Source: Luzula sylvatica (taxonomy: Eukaryota; Streptophyta; Magnoliopsida; Poales; Juncaceae). From it: DNA of 64,000 bases. Of the stretch, positions 26,005 through 40,600 are shown in pieces. Location of the stretch: the NCBI GenBank assembly GCA_946800325.1, contig OX326958.1, forward strand, positions 6,024,001 to 6,088,000, in the 5' to 3' direction. The notes below the pieces were generated by a model. The model did no database searches. It saw nothing but the letters and a program-made list of their open reading frames with translations, and was not told the DNA's origin. The first letter of the stretch is position 1; each line of letters opens with the position of its first letter. A program made the translations under genes and the position numbers.

Positions 26005-27819
26005 CCTTAAATTATACGCCGGAAATTTACCGGAGGCGGTCACTCCTCCTTCATTTCTTCGCGCAAAATAGATCGTTTTCAACTCGCAAAATCATGCCAT
26101 AATCATCGTATATAATAATTCATGACTGAATTACAATAAACAATATTTTCTGCTAATTCGGGTCAAAAAGACCAAATCTCCTAAATCCAGTCGCGTGGCT
26201 GCATTTCTCTCGTGGAGACGAGCGATTTTGATATATAGATCGTGCCATTTGGTGAAAAAAAGTATAAAAAAGTAACGAGGGTTTTAACATTACGGCATTA
26301 CCATTTTCTCTAATTTATTGTTATCTGAATTTTACAATTAATTGTTTAAATAAAGAATAATTTTTTTCCTTAAATTATACGCCGGAAATTCACCGGAGGC
26401 GGTCTCTCCTTCTTCATTTCTTCGCGCAAAATAGGACGTTTTCAACTCGCAAAATCATGCCATAATCATCGTATTTACTAATTCATGACTGAATTACAAT
26501 AAACTGTATTTTCTGCTAATTCGGGTCAAAAAGACCAAATCTCCCAAATCCAGTCGCGTGGCTGCATTTCTCCCGTCGAGACGAGCGATTTTGATATATA
26601 GATCGTGCCATTCGGTGAAAAAAAGTTTGAGAAAGTAACGAGGGTTTTAACATTACGGCATTACCATTTTCTCTAATTTATTGTTATCTGAATTTTACAA
26701 TTAATTGTTTAAATAAAGAATAATTTTTATCCTTAAATTATACGCCAGAAATTCACCGGAGGCGGTCACTCCTCCTTCATTTCTTCGCCCAAAATAGATC
26801 GTTTTCAACTCGCAAAATCATGCCATAATCATCGTATATAATAATTCATGACTGAATTACAATAAACTGTGTTTTCTGCTAATTCGGGTCAAAAAGACCA
26901 AATCTCCCAAATCCAGTCGCGTGGCTGCATTTCTATCGTCGAGACGAGCGATTTTGATATATAGATCGTGCCATTAGGTGAAAAAAAGTATGAGAAAGTA
27001 ACGAGGGTTTTAACATTACGGCATTACCATTTTCTCTAATTTATTGTTATCTGAATTTTACAATTAATTATTTAAATAAAGAAAAAATTTTATCTTTAAA
27101 TTATACGCCGGAAATTTACCGGAGGCGGTCACTCCTCCTTCATTTCTTCGCGCAAAATAGATCATTTTCAACTCGCAAAATCATGCCATAATCATCGTAT
27201 ATAATAATGCATGACTGAATTACAATAAACTGTGTTTTCTGCTAATTCGGGTCAAAAAGACCAAATCTCCCAAATCCAGTCGCGTGGCTGCATTTCTATC
27301 GTCGAGACGAGCGATTTTGATATAGAGATCGTGCCATTCGGTGAAAAAAAGTATGAGGAAGTAACGAGGGTTTTAACATTACGGCATTACCATTTTCTCT
27401 AATTTATTGTTATCTGAATTTTACAATTAATTGTTTAAATAAAGAATAATTTTTATCCTTAAATTATACTCCGGAAATTCACCGGAGGCGGTCACTCCTC
27501 CTTCATTTATTCGCGTAAAATAGATCGTTTTCAACTCGCAAAATCATGTCATAATCATCGTATATAATAATTCATGACTGAATTACAATAAACTGTGTTT
27601 TCTGCTAATTCGGGTCAAAAAGACCAAATCTCCCAAATCCAGTCGCGTGGCTGCATTTCTCTCGTCGAGACGAGCGATTTTGATATATAGATCGTGCCAT
27701 TTGGTGAAAAAAAGTATGAGAAAGTAACGAGGGTTTTAACATTACGGCATTACCATTTTCTTTAATTTATTGTTATCTGAATTTTACAGTTAATTGTTTA
27801 AATAAAGAATAATTTTTAT
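25279..27819. repeat. 7-monomer higher-order repeat, copy 1 (2,541 bp)
   Basis: The order of diagnostic variants is 'GAGACTAGCG', 'CCATTAGGTG', 'CTCGTGGAGACG' with 'AGTATAAAAAAG' (26,211), an A-type monomer with 'AAAGTTTGAG', 'ACGCCAGAAATTC' with 'CTATCGTCG', 'TTTATCTTTAAATT' with 'AATGCATGAC', and 'CATTTATTCGCG'. The first monomer has 'ATAATGATCG' as in the 12-monomer unit; later copies have 'ATAATAATCG'. Confidence 0.9.
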
Positions 27820-30360
27820 CCTTAAATTATACGCCGGAAATTCACCGGAGGCGGTCACTCCTACTTCATTTCTTCGCGCAAAATAGATCGTTTTCAACGC
27901 GCAAAATCATGCCATAATAATCGTATATAATAATTCATGACTGAATTACAATAAACTGTGTTTTCTGCTAATTCGGGTCAAAAGGACCAAATCTCCCAAA
28001 TCCAGTCGCGCGGCTGCATTTCTCTTGTCGAGACTAGCGATTTTGATATATAGATCGGGCCATTTGGTGAAAAAAAGTATGAGAAAGTAACGAGGGTTTT
28101 AACATTACGGCATTACCATTTTCTCTAATTTATTGTTATCTGAATTTTACAATTAATTGTTTAAATAAAGAATAATTTGTATCCTTAAATTATACGCCGG
28201 AAATTTACCGGAGGCGGTCACTCCTCCTTCATTTCTTCGCGCAAAATAGATCGTTTTCAACTCGCAAAATCATGCCATAATCATCGTATATAATAATTCA
28301 TGACTGAATTACAATAAACTGTGTTTTCTGCTAATTCGGGTCAAAAAGACCAAATCTCCCAAATCCAGTCGCGTGGCTGCATTTCTCTCGTCGAGACGAG
28401 CGATTTTGATATATAGATCGTGCCATTAGGTGAAAAAAAGTATGAGAAAGTAACGAGGGTTTTAACATTACGGCATTACCATTTTCTCTAATTTATTGTT
28501 ATCTGAATTTTACAATTAATTGTTTAAATAAAGAATAATTTTTATCCTTAAATTATACGCCGGAAATTTACCGGAGGCGGTCACTCCTCCTTCATTTCTT
28601 CGCGCAAAATAGATCGTTTTCAACTCGCAAAATCATGCCATAATCATCGTATATAATAATTCATGACTGAATTACAATAAACAATATTTTCTGCTAATTC
28701 GGGTCAAAAAGACCAAATCTCCTAAATCCAGTCGCGTGGCTGCATTTCTCTCGTGGAGACGAGCGATTTTGATATATAGATCGTGCCATTTGGTGAAAAA
28801 AAGTATAAAAAAGTAACGAGGGTTTTAACATTACGGCATTACCATTTTCTCTAATTTATTGTTATCTGAATTTTACAATTAATTGTTTAAATAAAGAATA
28901 ATTTTTTTCCTTAAATTATACGCCGGAAATTCACCGGAGGCGGTCTCTCCTTCTTCATTTCTTCGCGCAAAATAGGACGTTTTCAACTCGCAAAATCATG
29001 CCATAATCATCGTATTTACTAATTCATGACTGAATTACAATAAACTTTATTTTCTGCTAATTCGGGTCAAAAAGACCAAATCTCCCAAATCCAGTCGCGT
29101 GGCTGCATTTCTCCCGTCGAGACGAGCGATTTTGATATATAGATCGTGCCATTCGGTGAAAAAAAGTTTGAGAAAGTAACGAGGGTTTTAACATTACGGC
29201 ATTACCATTTTCTCTAATTTATTGTTATCTGAATTTTACAATTAATTGTTTAAATAAAGAATAATTTTTATCCTTAAATTATACGCCAGAAATTCACCGG
29301 AGGCGGTCACTCCTCCTTCATTTCTTCGCCCAAAATAGATCGTTTTCAACTCGCAAAATCATGCCATAATCATCGTATATAATAATTCATGACTGAATTA
29401 CAATAAACTGTGTTTTCTGCTAATTCGGGTCAAAAAGACCAAATCTCCCAAATCCAGTCGCGTGGCTGCATTTCTATCGTCGAGACGAGCGATTTTGATA
29501 TATAGATCGTGCCATTAGGTGAAAAAAAGTATGAGAAAGTAACGAGGGTTTTAACATTACGGCATTACCATTTTCTCTAATTTATTGTTATCTGAATTTT
29601 ACAATTAATTATTTAAATAAAGAAAAAATTTTATCTTTAAATTATACGCCGGAAATTTACCGGAGGCGGTCACTCCTCCTTCATTTCTTCGCGCAAAATA
29701 GATCATTTTCAACTCGCAAAATCATGCCATAATCATCGTATATAATAATGCATGACTGAATTACAATAAACTGTGTTTTCTGCTAATTCGGGTCAAAAAG
29801 ACCAAATCTCCCAAATCCAGTCGCGTGGCTGCATTTCTATCGTCGAGACGAGCGATTTTGATATAGAGATCGTGCCATTCGGTGAAAAAAAGTATGAGGA
29901 AGTAACGAGGGTTTTAACATTACGGCATTACCATTTTCTCTAATTTATTGTTATCTGAATTTTACAATTAATTGTTTAAATAAAGAATAATTTTTATCCT
30001 TAAATTATACTCCGGAAATTCACCGGAGGCGGTCACTCCTCCTTCATTTATTCGCGTAAAATAGATCGTTTTCAACTCGCAAAATCATGCCATAATCATC
30101 GTATATAATAATTCATGACTGAATTACAATAAACTGTGTTTTCTGCTAATTCGGGTCAAAAAGACCAAATCTCCCAAATCCAGTCGCGTGGCTGCATTTC
30201 TCTCGTCGAGACGAGCGATTTTGATATATAGATCGTGCCATTTGGTGAAAAAAAGTATGAGAAAGTAACGAGGGTTTTAACATTACGGCATTACCATTTT
30301 CTTTAATTTATTGTTATCTGAATTTTACAGTTAATTGTTTAAATAAAGAATAATTTTTAT
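27820..30360. repeat. 7-monomer higher-order repeat, copy 2 (2,541 bp)
   Basis: All seven marks recur in order, including 'CTCGTGGAGACG' at about 28,750 and 'AAGAAAAAATTTTATCTTT' near 29,621. A private difference is 'AAACTTTATTTTC' near 29,043, where the other copies read 'AAACTGTATTTTC'. Confidence 0.9.
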
Positions 30361-32901
30361 CCTTAAATTATACGCCGGAAATTCACCGGAGGCGGTCACT
30401 CCTACTTCATTTCTTCGCGCAAAATAGATCGTTTTCAACGCGCAAAATCATGCCATAATAATCGTATATAATAATTCATGACTGAATTACAATAAACTGT
30501 GTTTTCTGCTAATTCGGGTCAAAAGGACCAAATCTCCCAAATCCAGTCGCGCGGCTGCATTTCTCTTGTCGAGACTAGCGATTTTGATATATAGATCGGG
30601 CCATTTGGTGAAAAAAAGTATGAGAAAGTAACGAGGGTTTTAACATTACGGCATTACCATTTTCTCTAATTTATTGTTATCTGAATTTTACAATTAATTG
30701 TTTAAATAAAGAATAATTTGTATCCTTAAATTATACGCCGGAAATTTACCGGAGTCGGTCACTCCTCCTTCATTTCTTCGCGCAAAATAGATCGTTTTCA
30801 ACTCGCAAAATCATGCCATAATCATCGTATATAATAATTCATGACTGAATTACAATAAACTGTGTTTTCTGCTAATTCGGGTCAAAAAGACCAAATCTCC
30901 CAAATCCAGTCGCGTGGCTGCATTTCTCTCGTCGAGACGAGCGATTTTGATATATAGATCGTGCCATTAGGTGAAAAAAAGTATGAGAAAGTAACGAGGG
31001 TTTTAACATTACGGCATTACCATTTTCTCTAATTTATTGTTATCTGAATTTTACAATTAATTGTTTAAATAAAGAATAATTTTTATCCTTAAATTATACG
31101 CCGGAAATTTACCGGAGGCGGTCACTCCTCCTTCATTTCTTCGCGCAAAATAGATCGTTTTCAACTCGCAAAATCATGCCATAATCATCGTATATAATAA
31201 TTCATGACTGAATTACAATAAACAATATTTTCTGCTAATTCGGGTCAAAAAGACCAAATCTCCTAAATCCAGTCGCGTGGCTGCATTTCTCTCGTGGAGA
31301 CGAGCGATTTTGATATATAGATCGTGCCATTTGGTGAAAAAAAGTATAAAAAAGTAACGAGGGTTTTAACTTTACGGCATTACCATTTTCTCTAATTTAT
31401 TGTTATCTGAATTTTACAATTAAATGTTTAAATAAAGAATAATTTTTTTCCTTAAATTATACGCCGGAAATTCACCGGAGGCGGTCTCTCCTTCTTCATT
31501 TCTTCGCGCAAAATAGGACGTTTTCAACTCGCAAAATCATGCCATAATCATCGTATTTACTAATTCATGACTGAATTACAATAAACTGTATTTTCTGCTA
31601 ATTCGGGTCAAAAAGACCAAATCTCCCAAATCCAGTCGCGTGGCTGCATTTCTCCCGTCGAGACGAGCGATTTTGATATATAGATCGTGCCATTCGGTGA
31701 AAAAAAGTTTGAGAAAGTAACGAGGGTTTTAACATTACGGCATTACCATTTTCTCTAATTTATTGTTATCTGAATTTTACAATTAATTGTTTAAATAAAG
31801 AATAATTTTTATCCTTAAATTATACGCCAGAAATTCACCGGAGGCGGTCACTCCTCCTTCATTTCTTCGCCCAAAATAGATCGTTTTCAACTCGCAAAAT
31901 CATGCCATAATCATCGTATATAATAATTCATGACTGAATTACAATAAACTGTGTTTTCTGCTAATTCGGGTCAAAAAGACCAAATCTCCCAAATCCAGTC
32001 GCGTGGCTGCATTTCTATCGTCGAGACGAGCGATTTTGATATATAGATCGTGCCATTAGGTGAAAAAAAGTATGAGAAAGTAACGAGGGTTTTAACATTA
32101 CGGCATTACCATTTTCTCTAATTTATTGTTATCTGAATTTTACAATTAATTATTTAAATAAAGAAAAATTTTTATCTTTAAATTATACGCCGGAAATTTA
32201 CCGGAGGCGGTCACTCCTCCTTCATTTCTTCGCGCAAAATAGATCATTTTCAACTCGCAAAATCATGCCATAATCATCGTATATAATAATGCATGACTGA
32301 ATTACAATAAACTGTGTTTTCTGCTAATTCGGGTCAAAAAGACCAAATCTCCCAAATCCAGTCGCGTGGCTGCATTTCTATCGTCGAGACGAGCGATTTT
32401 GATATATAGATCGTGCCATTCGGTGAAAAAAAGTATGAGGAAGTAACGAGGGTTTTAACATTACGGCATTACCATTTTCTCTAATTTATTGTTATCTGAA
32501 TTTTACAATTAATTGTTTAAATAAAGAATAATTTTTATCCTTAAATTATACTCCGGAAATTCACCGGAGGCGGTCACTCCTCCATCATTTATTCGCGTAA
32601 AATATATCGTTTTCAACTCGCAAAATCATGCCATAATCATCGTATATAATAATTCATGACTGAATTACAATAAACTGTGTTTTCTGCTAATTCGGGTCAA
32701 AAAGACCAAATCTCCCAAATCCAGTCGCGTGGCTGCATTTCTCTCGTCGAGACGAGCGATTTTGATATATAGATCGTGCCATTTGGTGAAAAAAAGTATG
32801 AGAAAGTAACGAGGGTTTTAACATTACGGCATTACCATTTTCTTTAATTTATTGTTATCTGAATTTTACAGTTAATTGTTTAAATAAAGAATAATTTTTA
32901 T
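30361..32901. repeat. 7-monomer higher-order repeat, copy 3 (2,541 bp)
   Basis: This third copy has 'CTCGTGGAGACG' at about 31,291. It is slightly more diverged than copies 1 and 2, with for example 'CCGGAGTCGG' near 30,750, 'AATTAAATG' near 31,422 and 'AAATATATCG' near 32,599. One further matching monomer (32,902-33,265) follows before the pattern changes. Confidence 0.88.
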
Positions 32902-33265
32902 CCTTAAATTATACGCCGGAAATTCACCGGAGGCGGTCACTCCTCCTTCATTTCTTCGCGCAAAATAGATCGTTTTCAACGCGCAAAATCATGCCATAAT
33001 AATCGTATATAATAATTCATGACTGAATTACAATAAACTGTGTTTTCTGCTAATTCGGGTCAAAAGGACCAAATCTCCCAAATCCAGTCGCGCGGCTGCA
33101 TTTCTCTTGTCGAGACTAGCGATTTTGATATATAGATCGGGCCATTTGGTGAAAAAAAAGTATGAGAAAGTAACGAGGGTTTTAACATTACGGCATTACC
33201 ATTTTCTCTAATTTATTGTTATCTGAATTTTACAATTAATTGTTTAAATAAAGAATAATTTTTAT

Positions 33266-36200
33266 CCTTAAATTATACGCCGGAAATTTACCGGAGGCGG
33301 TCACTCCTCCTTCATTTCTTCGCGCAAAATAGATCGTTTTCAACTCGCAAAATCATGCCATAATCATCGTATATAATAATTCATGACTGAATTACAATAA
33401 ACAGTATTTTCTGCTAATTCGGGTCAAAAAGACCAAATCTCCTAAATCCAGTCGCGTGGCTGCATTTCTCTCGTCGAGACGAGTGATTTTGATATATAGA
33501 TCGTGCCATTTGGTGAAAAAAAGTATAAGAAAGTAACGAGGGTTTTAACATTACGGCATTACCATTTTCTCTAATTTATTGTTATCTGAATTTTACAATT
33601 AATTGTTTAAATAAAGAATAATTTTTTTCCTTAAATTATACGCCGGAAATTCACTGGAGGCGGTCTCTCCTTCTTCATTTCTTCGCGCAAAATAGGACGT
33701 TTTCAACTCGCAAAATCATGCCATAATCATCGTATTTACTAATTCATGACTGAATTACAATAAACTGTATTTTCTGCTAATTCGGGTCAAAAAGACCAAA
33801 TCGCCCAAATCCAGTCGCGTGGCTGCATTTCTCCCGTCGAGACGAGCGATTTTGATATATAGATCGTGCTATTCGGTGAAAAAAAGTTTGAGAAAGTAAC
33901 GAGGGTTTTAACATTACGGCATTACCATTTTCTCTAATTTATTGTTATCTGAATTTTACAATTAATTGTTTAAATAAAGAATAATTTTTATCCTTAAATT
34001 ATACGCCAGAAACTCACCGGAGGCGGTCACTCCTCCTTCATTTCTTCGCCCAAAATAGATCGTTTTCAACTCGCAAAATCATGCCATAATCATCGTATAT
34101 AATAATTCATGACTGAATTACAATAAACTGTGTTTTCTACTAATTCGGGTCAAAAAGACCAAATCTCCCAAATCCAGTAGCGTGGCTGCATTTCTATCGT
34201 CGAGACGAGCGATTTTGATATATAGATCGTGCCATTAGGTGAAAAATAGTATGAGAAAGTAACGAGGGTTTTAACATTACGGCATTACCATTTTCTCTAA
34301 TTTATTGTTATCTGAATTTTACAATTAATTGTTTAAATAAAGAATAATTTTTATCCTTAAATTATACTCCGAAAATTCACCGGAGGCGGTCACTCCTCCT
34401 TCATTTATTCGCGCAAAATAGATCGTTTTCAACTCGCAAAATCATGCCATAATCATCGTATATAATAATTCATGACTGAATTACAATAAACAGTATTTTC
34501 TGCTAATTCGGGTCAAAAAGACCAAATCTCCTAAATCCAGTCGCGTGGCTGCATTTCTCTCGTCGAGACGAGCGATTTTGATATATAGATCGTGCCATTT
34601 GGTGAAAAAAAGTATGAGAAAGTAACGAGGGTTTTAACATTACGGTATTACCATTTTCTCTAATTTATTGTTATCTGAATTTTACAATTAATTGTTTAAA
34701 TAAAGAATAATTTTTTTCCTTAAATTATACGCCGGAAATTCACTGGAGGCGGTCTCTCCTTCTTCATTTCTTCGCGCAAAATAGGACGTTTTCAACTCGC
34801 AAAATCATGCCATAATCATCGTATTTACTAATTCATGACTGAATTACAATAAATTGTATTTTCTGCTAATTCGGGTCAAAAAGACCAAATCGCCCAAATC
34901 CAGTCGCGTGGCTGCATTTCTCCCGTCGAGACGAGCGATTTTGATATATAGATCTTGCCATTCGGTGAAAAAAAGTTTGAGAAAGTAACGAGGGTTTTAA
35001 CATTACGGCATTACCATTTTCTCTAATTTATTGTTATCTGAATTTTACAATTAATTGTTTAAATAAAGAATAATTTTTATCCTTAAATTATACGCCGGAA
35101 ATTTACCGGAGGCGCTCACTCCTCCTTCATTTCTTCGCGCAAAATAGATCGTTTTCAACTCGCAAAATCATGCCATAATCATCGTATATAATAATTCATG
35201 ACTGAATTACAATAAACTGTGTTTTCTGCTAATTCGGGTCAAAAAGACCAAATCTCCCAAATCCAGTCGCGTGGCTGCATTTCTCTCGTCGAGATGAGCG
35301 ATTTTGATATATAGATCGTGCCATTAGGTGAAAAAAAGTATGAGAAAGTAACGAGGGTTTTAATATTACGGCATTACCATTTTCTCTAATTTATTGTTAT
35401 CTGAATTTTACAATTAATTGTTTAAATAAAGAATAATTTTTACCCTTGAATTATACGCCGGAAATTTACCGGAGGCGGTCACTCCTTCATTTCTTCGCGC
35501 AAAATAGATCGTTTTCAACGCGCAAAATCATGCCATAATCATCGTATATAATAATTCATGACTGAATTACAATAAACTGTGTTTTCTGCTAATTCGGGTC
35601 AAAAGGACCAAATCTCCCAAATCCAGTCGCGCGGCTGTATTTCTCTTGTCGAGACTAGCGATTTTGATATATAGATCGGGCCATTTGGTGAAAAAAAGTA
35701 TGAGAAAATAACGAGGGTTTTAACATTACGGCATTACCATTTTCTCTAATTTATTGTTATCTGAATTTTACAATTAATTGTTTAAATAAAGAATAATTTT
35801 TATCCTTAAATTATACGCTGGAAATTTACCGGAGGCGGTCACTCCTCCTTCATTTCTTCGCGCAAAATAGATCGTTTTCAACTCGCAAAATCATGTCATA
35901 TTCATCGTATATAATAATTCATGACTGAATTACAATAAACTGTGTTTTCTACTAATTCGGATCAAAAAGACCAAATCTCCCAAATCCAGTCGCGTGGCTG
36001 CATTTCTCTCGTCGAGACGAGCGATTTTGATATATAGATCGTGCCATTAGGTGAAAAAAAGTATGAGAAAGTAACGAGGGTTTTAACATTACGGCATTAC
36101 CATTTTCTCTAATTTATTGTTATCTGAATTTTACAATTAATTGTTTAAATAAAAAATAATGTTTATCCTTAAATTATACGCCGGAAATTTACCGGAGGCG

Positions 36201-37618
36201 GTCACTCCTCCTTCATTTCTTCGCGCAAAATAGATCGTTTTCAACTCGCAAAATCATGCCATAATCATCGTATATAATAATTCATGACTGAATTACAATA
36301 AACTGTGTTTTCTGCTAATTCGGGTCAAAAAGATCAAATCTCCCAAATCCAGTCGCGTGGCTGCATTTCTCTCATCGAGACGAGCGATTTTGATATATAG
36401 ATCGTGCCATTAGGTGAAAAAAAGTATGAGAAAGTAACGAGGGTTTTAATATTACGGCATTACCATTTTCTCTAATTTATTGTTATCTGAATTTTACAAT
36501 TAATTGTTTAAATAAAGAATAATTTTTATCCTTAAATTATACGCCGGAAATTTACCGGAGGCGGTCACTCCTCCTTCATTTCTTCGAACAAAATGGATCG
36601 TTTTCAACTCGCAAAATCATGCCATAATCATCGTATATAATAATTCATGACTGAATTACAATAAACAGTATTTTCTGCTAATTCGGGTCAAAAAGACCAA
36701 ATCTCCTAAATCCAGTCGCGTGGCTGCATTTCTCTCGTCGAGACGAGCGATTTTAATATATAGATCGTGCCATTTGGTGAAAAAAAGTATGAGAAAGTTA
36801 CGAGGGTTTTAACATTACGGTATTACCATTTTCTCTAATTTATTGTTATCTGAATTTTACAATTAATTGTTTAAATAAAAAATAATTTTTATCCTTAAAT
36901 TATACGCCGGAAATTTAACGGAGGCGGTCACTCCTCCTTCATTTCTTCGCGCAAAATAGATCGTTTTCAACTCGCAAAATCATGCCATAATCATCGTATA
37001 TAATAATTCATGACTGAATTACAATAAACAGTATTTTCTGCTAATTCGGGTCAAAAAGACCAAATCTCCTAAATCCAGTCGCGTGGCTGCATTTCTCTCG
37101 TCGAGACGAGCGATTTTGATATATAGATCGTGCCATTTGGTGAAAAAAAATATAAGAAAGTAACGAGGGTTTTAACATTACGGCATTACCATTTTCTCTA
37201 ATTTATTGTTATCTGAATTTTACAATTAATTGTTTAAATAAAGAATAATTTTTATCCTTAAATTATACGCCGGAAATTTACCGGAGGCGGTCACTCCTCC
37301 TTCATTTCTTCGAGCAAAATAGATCGTTTTCAACTCGCAAAATCATGCCATAATCATCGTATATAATAATTCATGACTGAATTACAATAAACAGTATTTT
37401 CTGCTAATTCGGGTCAAAAGGACCAAATCTCCCAAATCCAGTCGCGCGGCTGCATTTCTCTTGTCGAGACTAACGATTTTGATATATAGATCGGGCCATT
37501 TGGTGAAAAAAAATATGAGAAAGTAACGAGGGTTTTAACATTACGGCATTACCATTTTCTCTAATTTATTGTTATCTGAATTTTACAATTAATTGTTTAA
37601 ATAAAGAATAATTTTTAT
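33266..37618. repeat. 12-monomer block related to the following 15/11-monomer repeats (4,353 bp)
   Basis: Marks such as 'GAAACTCACCGG' (34,009), 'GATCGTGCTATTCGG' and 'GATCTTGCCATTCGG' (34,952) recur 4,353 or 4,716 bp downstream, so monomers have been gained or lost between the blocks. Private changes include 'TTTACCCTTGAATT' near 35,440 and a 6-bp loss giving 'GGTCACTCCTTCATTT' near 35,478. Confidence 0.75.
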
Positions 37619-40600
37619 CCTTAAATTATACGCCGGAAATTTACCGGAGACGGTCACTCCTCCTTCATTTCTTCGCGCAAAATAGATCGTTTTCAACTCG
37701 CAAAATCATGCCATAATCATCGTATATAATAATTCATGACTGAATTACAATAAACAGTATTTTCTGCTAATTCGGGTCAAAAAAACCAAATCTCCTAAAT
37801 CCAGTCGAGCGGCTGCATTTCTCTCGTCGAGACGAGTGATTTTGATATATAGATCGTGCCATTTGGTGAAAAAAAGTATAAGAAAGTAACGAGGGTTTTA
37901 ACATTACGGCATTACCATTTTCTCTAATTTATTGTTATCTGAATTTTACAATTAATTGTTTAAATAAAGAATAATTTTTTTCCTTAAATTATACGTCGGA
38001 AATTCACTGGAGGCGGTCTCTCCTTCTTCATTTCTTCGCGCAAAATAGGACGTTTTCAACTCGCAAAATCATGACATAATCATCGTATTTACTAATTCAT
38101 GACTGAATTACAATAAACTGTATTTTCTGCTAATTCGGGTCAAAAAGACCAAATCGCCAAAATCCAGTCGCGTGGCTGCATTTCTCCCGTCGAGACGAGC
38201 GATTTTGATATATAGATCGTGCTATTCGGTGAAAAAAAGTTTGAGAAAGTAACGAGGGTTTTAACATTACGGCATTACCATTTTCTCTAATTTATTGTTA
38301 TCTGAATTTTACAATTAATTGTTTAAATAAAGAATAATTTTTATCCTTAAATTATACGCCAGAAACTCACCGGAGGCGGTCACTCCTCCTTCATTTCTTC
38401 GCCCAAAATAGATCGTTTTCAACTCGCAAAATCATGCCATAATCATCGTATATAATAATTCATGATTGAATTACAATAAACTGTGTTTTCTACTAATTCG
38501 GGTCAAAAAGACCAAATCTCCCAAATCCAGTCGCGTGGCTGCATTTCTATCGTCGAGACGAGCGATTTTGATATACAGATCGTGCCATTAGGTGAAAAAT
38601 AGTATGAGAAAGTAACGAGGGTTTTAACATTACGGCATTACCATTTTCTCTAATTTATTGTTATCTGAATTTTACAATTAATTGTTTAAATAAAGAATAA
38701 TTTTTATCCTTAAATTATACGCCGGAAATTTACCGGAGGCGGTCACTACTCCTTCATTTCTTCGCGCAAAATAGATCATTTTCAACTCGCAAAATCATGC
38801 CATAATCATCGTATATAATAATGCATGACTGAATTACAATAAACTGTGTTTTCTGCTAATTCGGGTCAAAAAGACCAAATCTCCCAAATCCAGTCGCGTG
38901 GCTGCATTTCCATCGTCGAGACGAGCGATTTTGATATATAGATCGTGCCATTCGATGAAAAAAAGTATGAGGAAGTAACCAGGGTTTTAACATTACGGCA
39001 TTACCATTTTCTCTAATTTATTGTTATCTGAATTTTACAATTAATTGTTTAAATAAAGAATAATTTTTATCCTTAAATTATACTCCGGAAATTCACCGGA
39101 GGCGGTCACTCCTCCTTCATTTATTCGCGCAAAATAGATCGTTTTCAACTCGCAAAATCATGCCATAATCATCGTATATAATAATTCATGACTGAATTAC
39201 AATAAACAGTATTTTCTGCTAATTCGGGTCAAAAAGACCAAATCTCCTAAATCCAGTCGCGTGGCTGCATTTCTCTCGTCGAGACGAGCGATTTTGATAT
39301 ATAGATCGTGCCATTTGGTGAAAAAAAATATGAGAAAGTAACGAGGGTTTTAACATTACGGTATTACCATTTTCTCTAATTTATTGTTATCTGAATTTTA
39401 CAATTAATTGTTTAAGTAAAGAATAATTTTTTTCCTTAAATTATACGCCGGAAATTCACTGGAGGCGGTCTCTCCTTCTTCATTTCTTCGCGCAAAATAG
39501 GACGTTTTCAACTCGCAAAATCATGCCATAATCATCGTATTTACTAATTCATGACTGAATTACAATAAACTGTATTTTCTGCTAATTCGGGTCAAAAAGA
39601 CCAAATCGCCCAAATCCAGTCGCGTGGCTGCATTTCTCCCGTCGAGACGAGCGATTTTGATATATAGATCTTGCCATTCGGTGAAAAAAAGTTTGAGAAA
39701 GTAACGAGCGTTTTAACATTACGGCATTACCATTTTCTCTAATTTATTGTTATCTGAATTTTACAATTAATTGTTTAAATAAAGAATAATTTTTATCCTT
39801 AAATTATACGCCGGAAATTTACCGGAGGCGGTCACTCCTCCTTCATTTCTTCGCGCAAAATAGATCGTTTTCAACTCGCAAAATCATGCCATAATCATCG
39901 TATATAATAATTCATGACTGAATTACAATAAACTGTGTTTTCTGCTAATTCGGGTCAAAAAGACCAAATCTCCCAAATCCAGTCGCGTGGCTGCATTTCT
40001 CTCGTCGAGACGAGCGATTTTGATATATAGATCGTGCCATTTGGTGAAAAAAAGTATGAGAAAGTAACGAGGGTTTTAACATTACGGCATTACCATTTTC
40101 TTTAATTTATTGTTATCTGAATTTTACAGTTAATTGTTTAAATAAAGAATAATTTTTATCCTTAAATTATACGCCGGAAATTCACCGGAGGCGGTCACTC
40201 CTCCTTCATTTCTTCGCGCAAAATAGTTCGTTTTCAACCCGCAAAATCATGCCATAATCATCGTATATAATAATTCATGACTGAATTACAATAAACTGTG
40301 TTTTCTGCTAATTCGGGTCAAAAGGACCAAATCTCCCAAATCCAGTCGCGCGGCTGCATTTCTCTTGTCGAGACTAGCGATTTTGATATATAGATCGGGC
40401 CATTTGGTGAAAAAAAGTATGAGAAAATAACGAGGGTTTTAACATTACGGCATTACCATTTTCTCTAATTTATTGTTATCTGAATTTTACAATTAATTGT
40501 TTAAATAAAGAATAATTTTTATCCTTAAATTATACGCCGGAAATTTACCGGAGGCGGTCACTCCTCCTTCATTTCTTCGCGCAAAATAGATCGTTTTCAA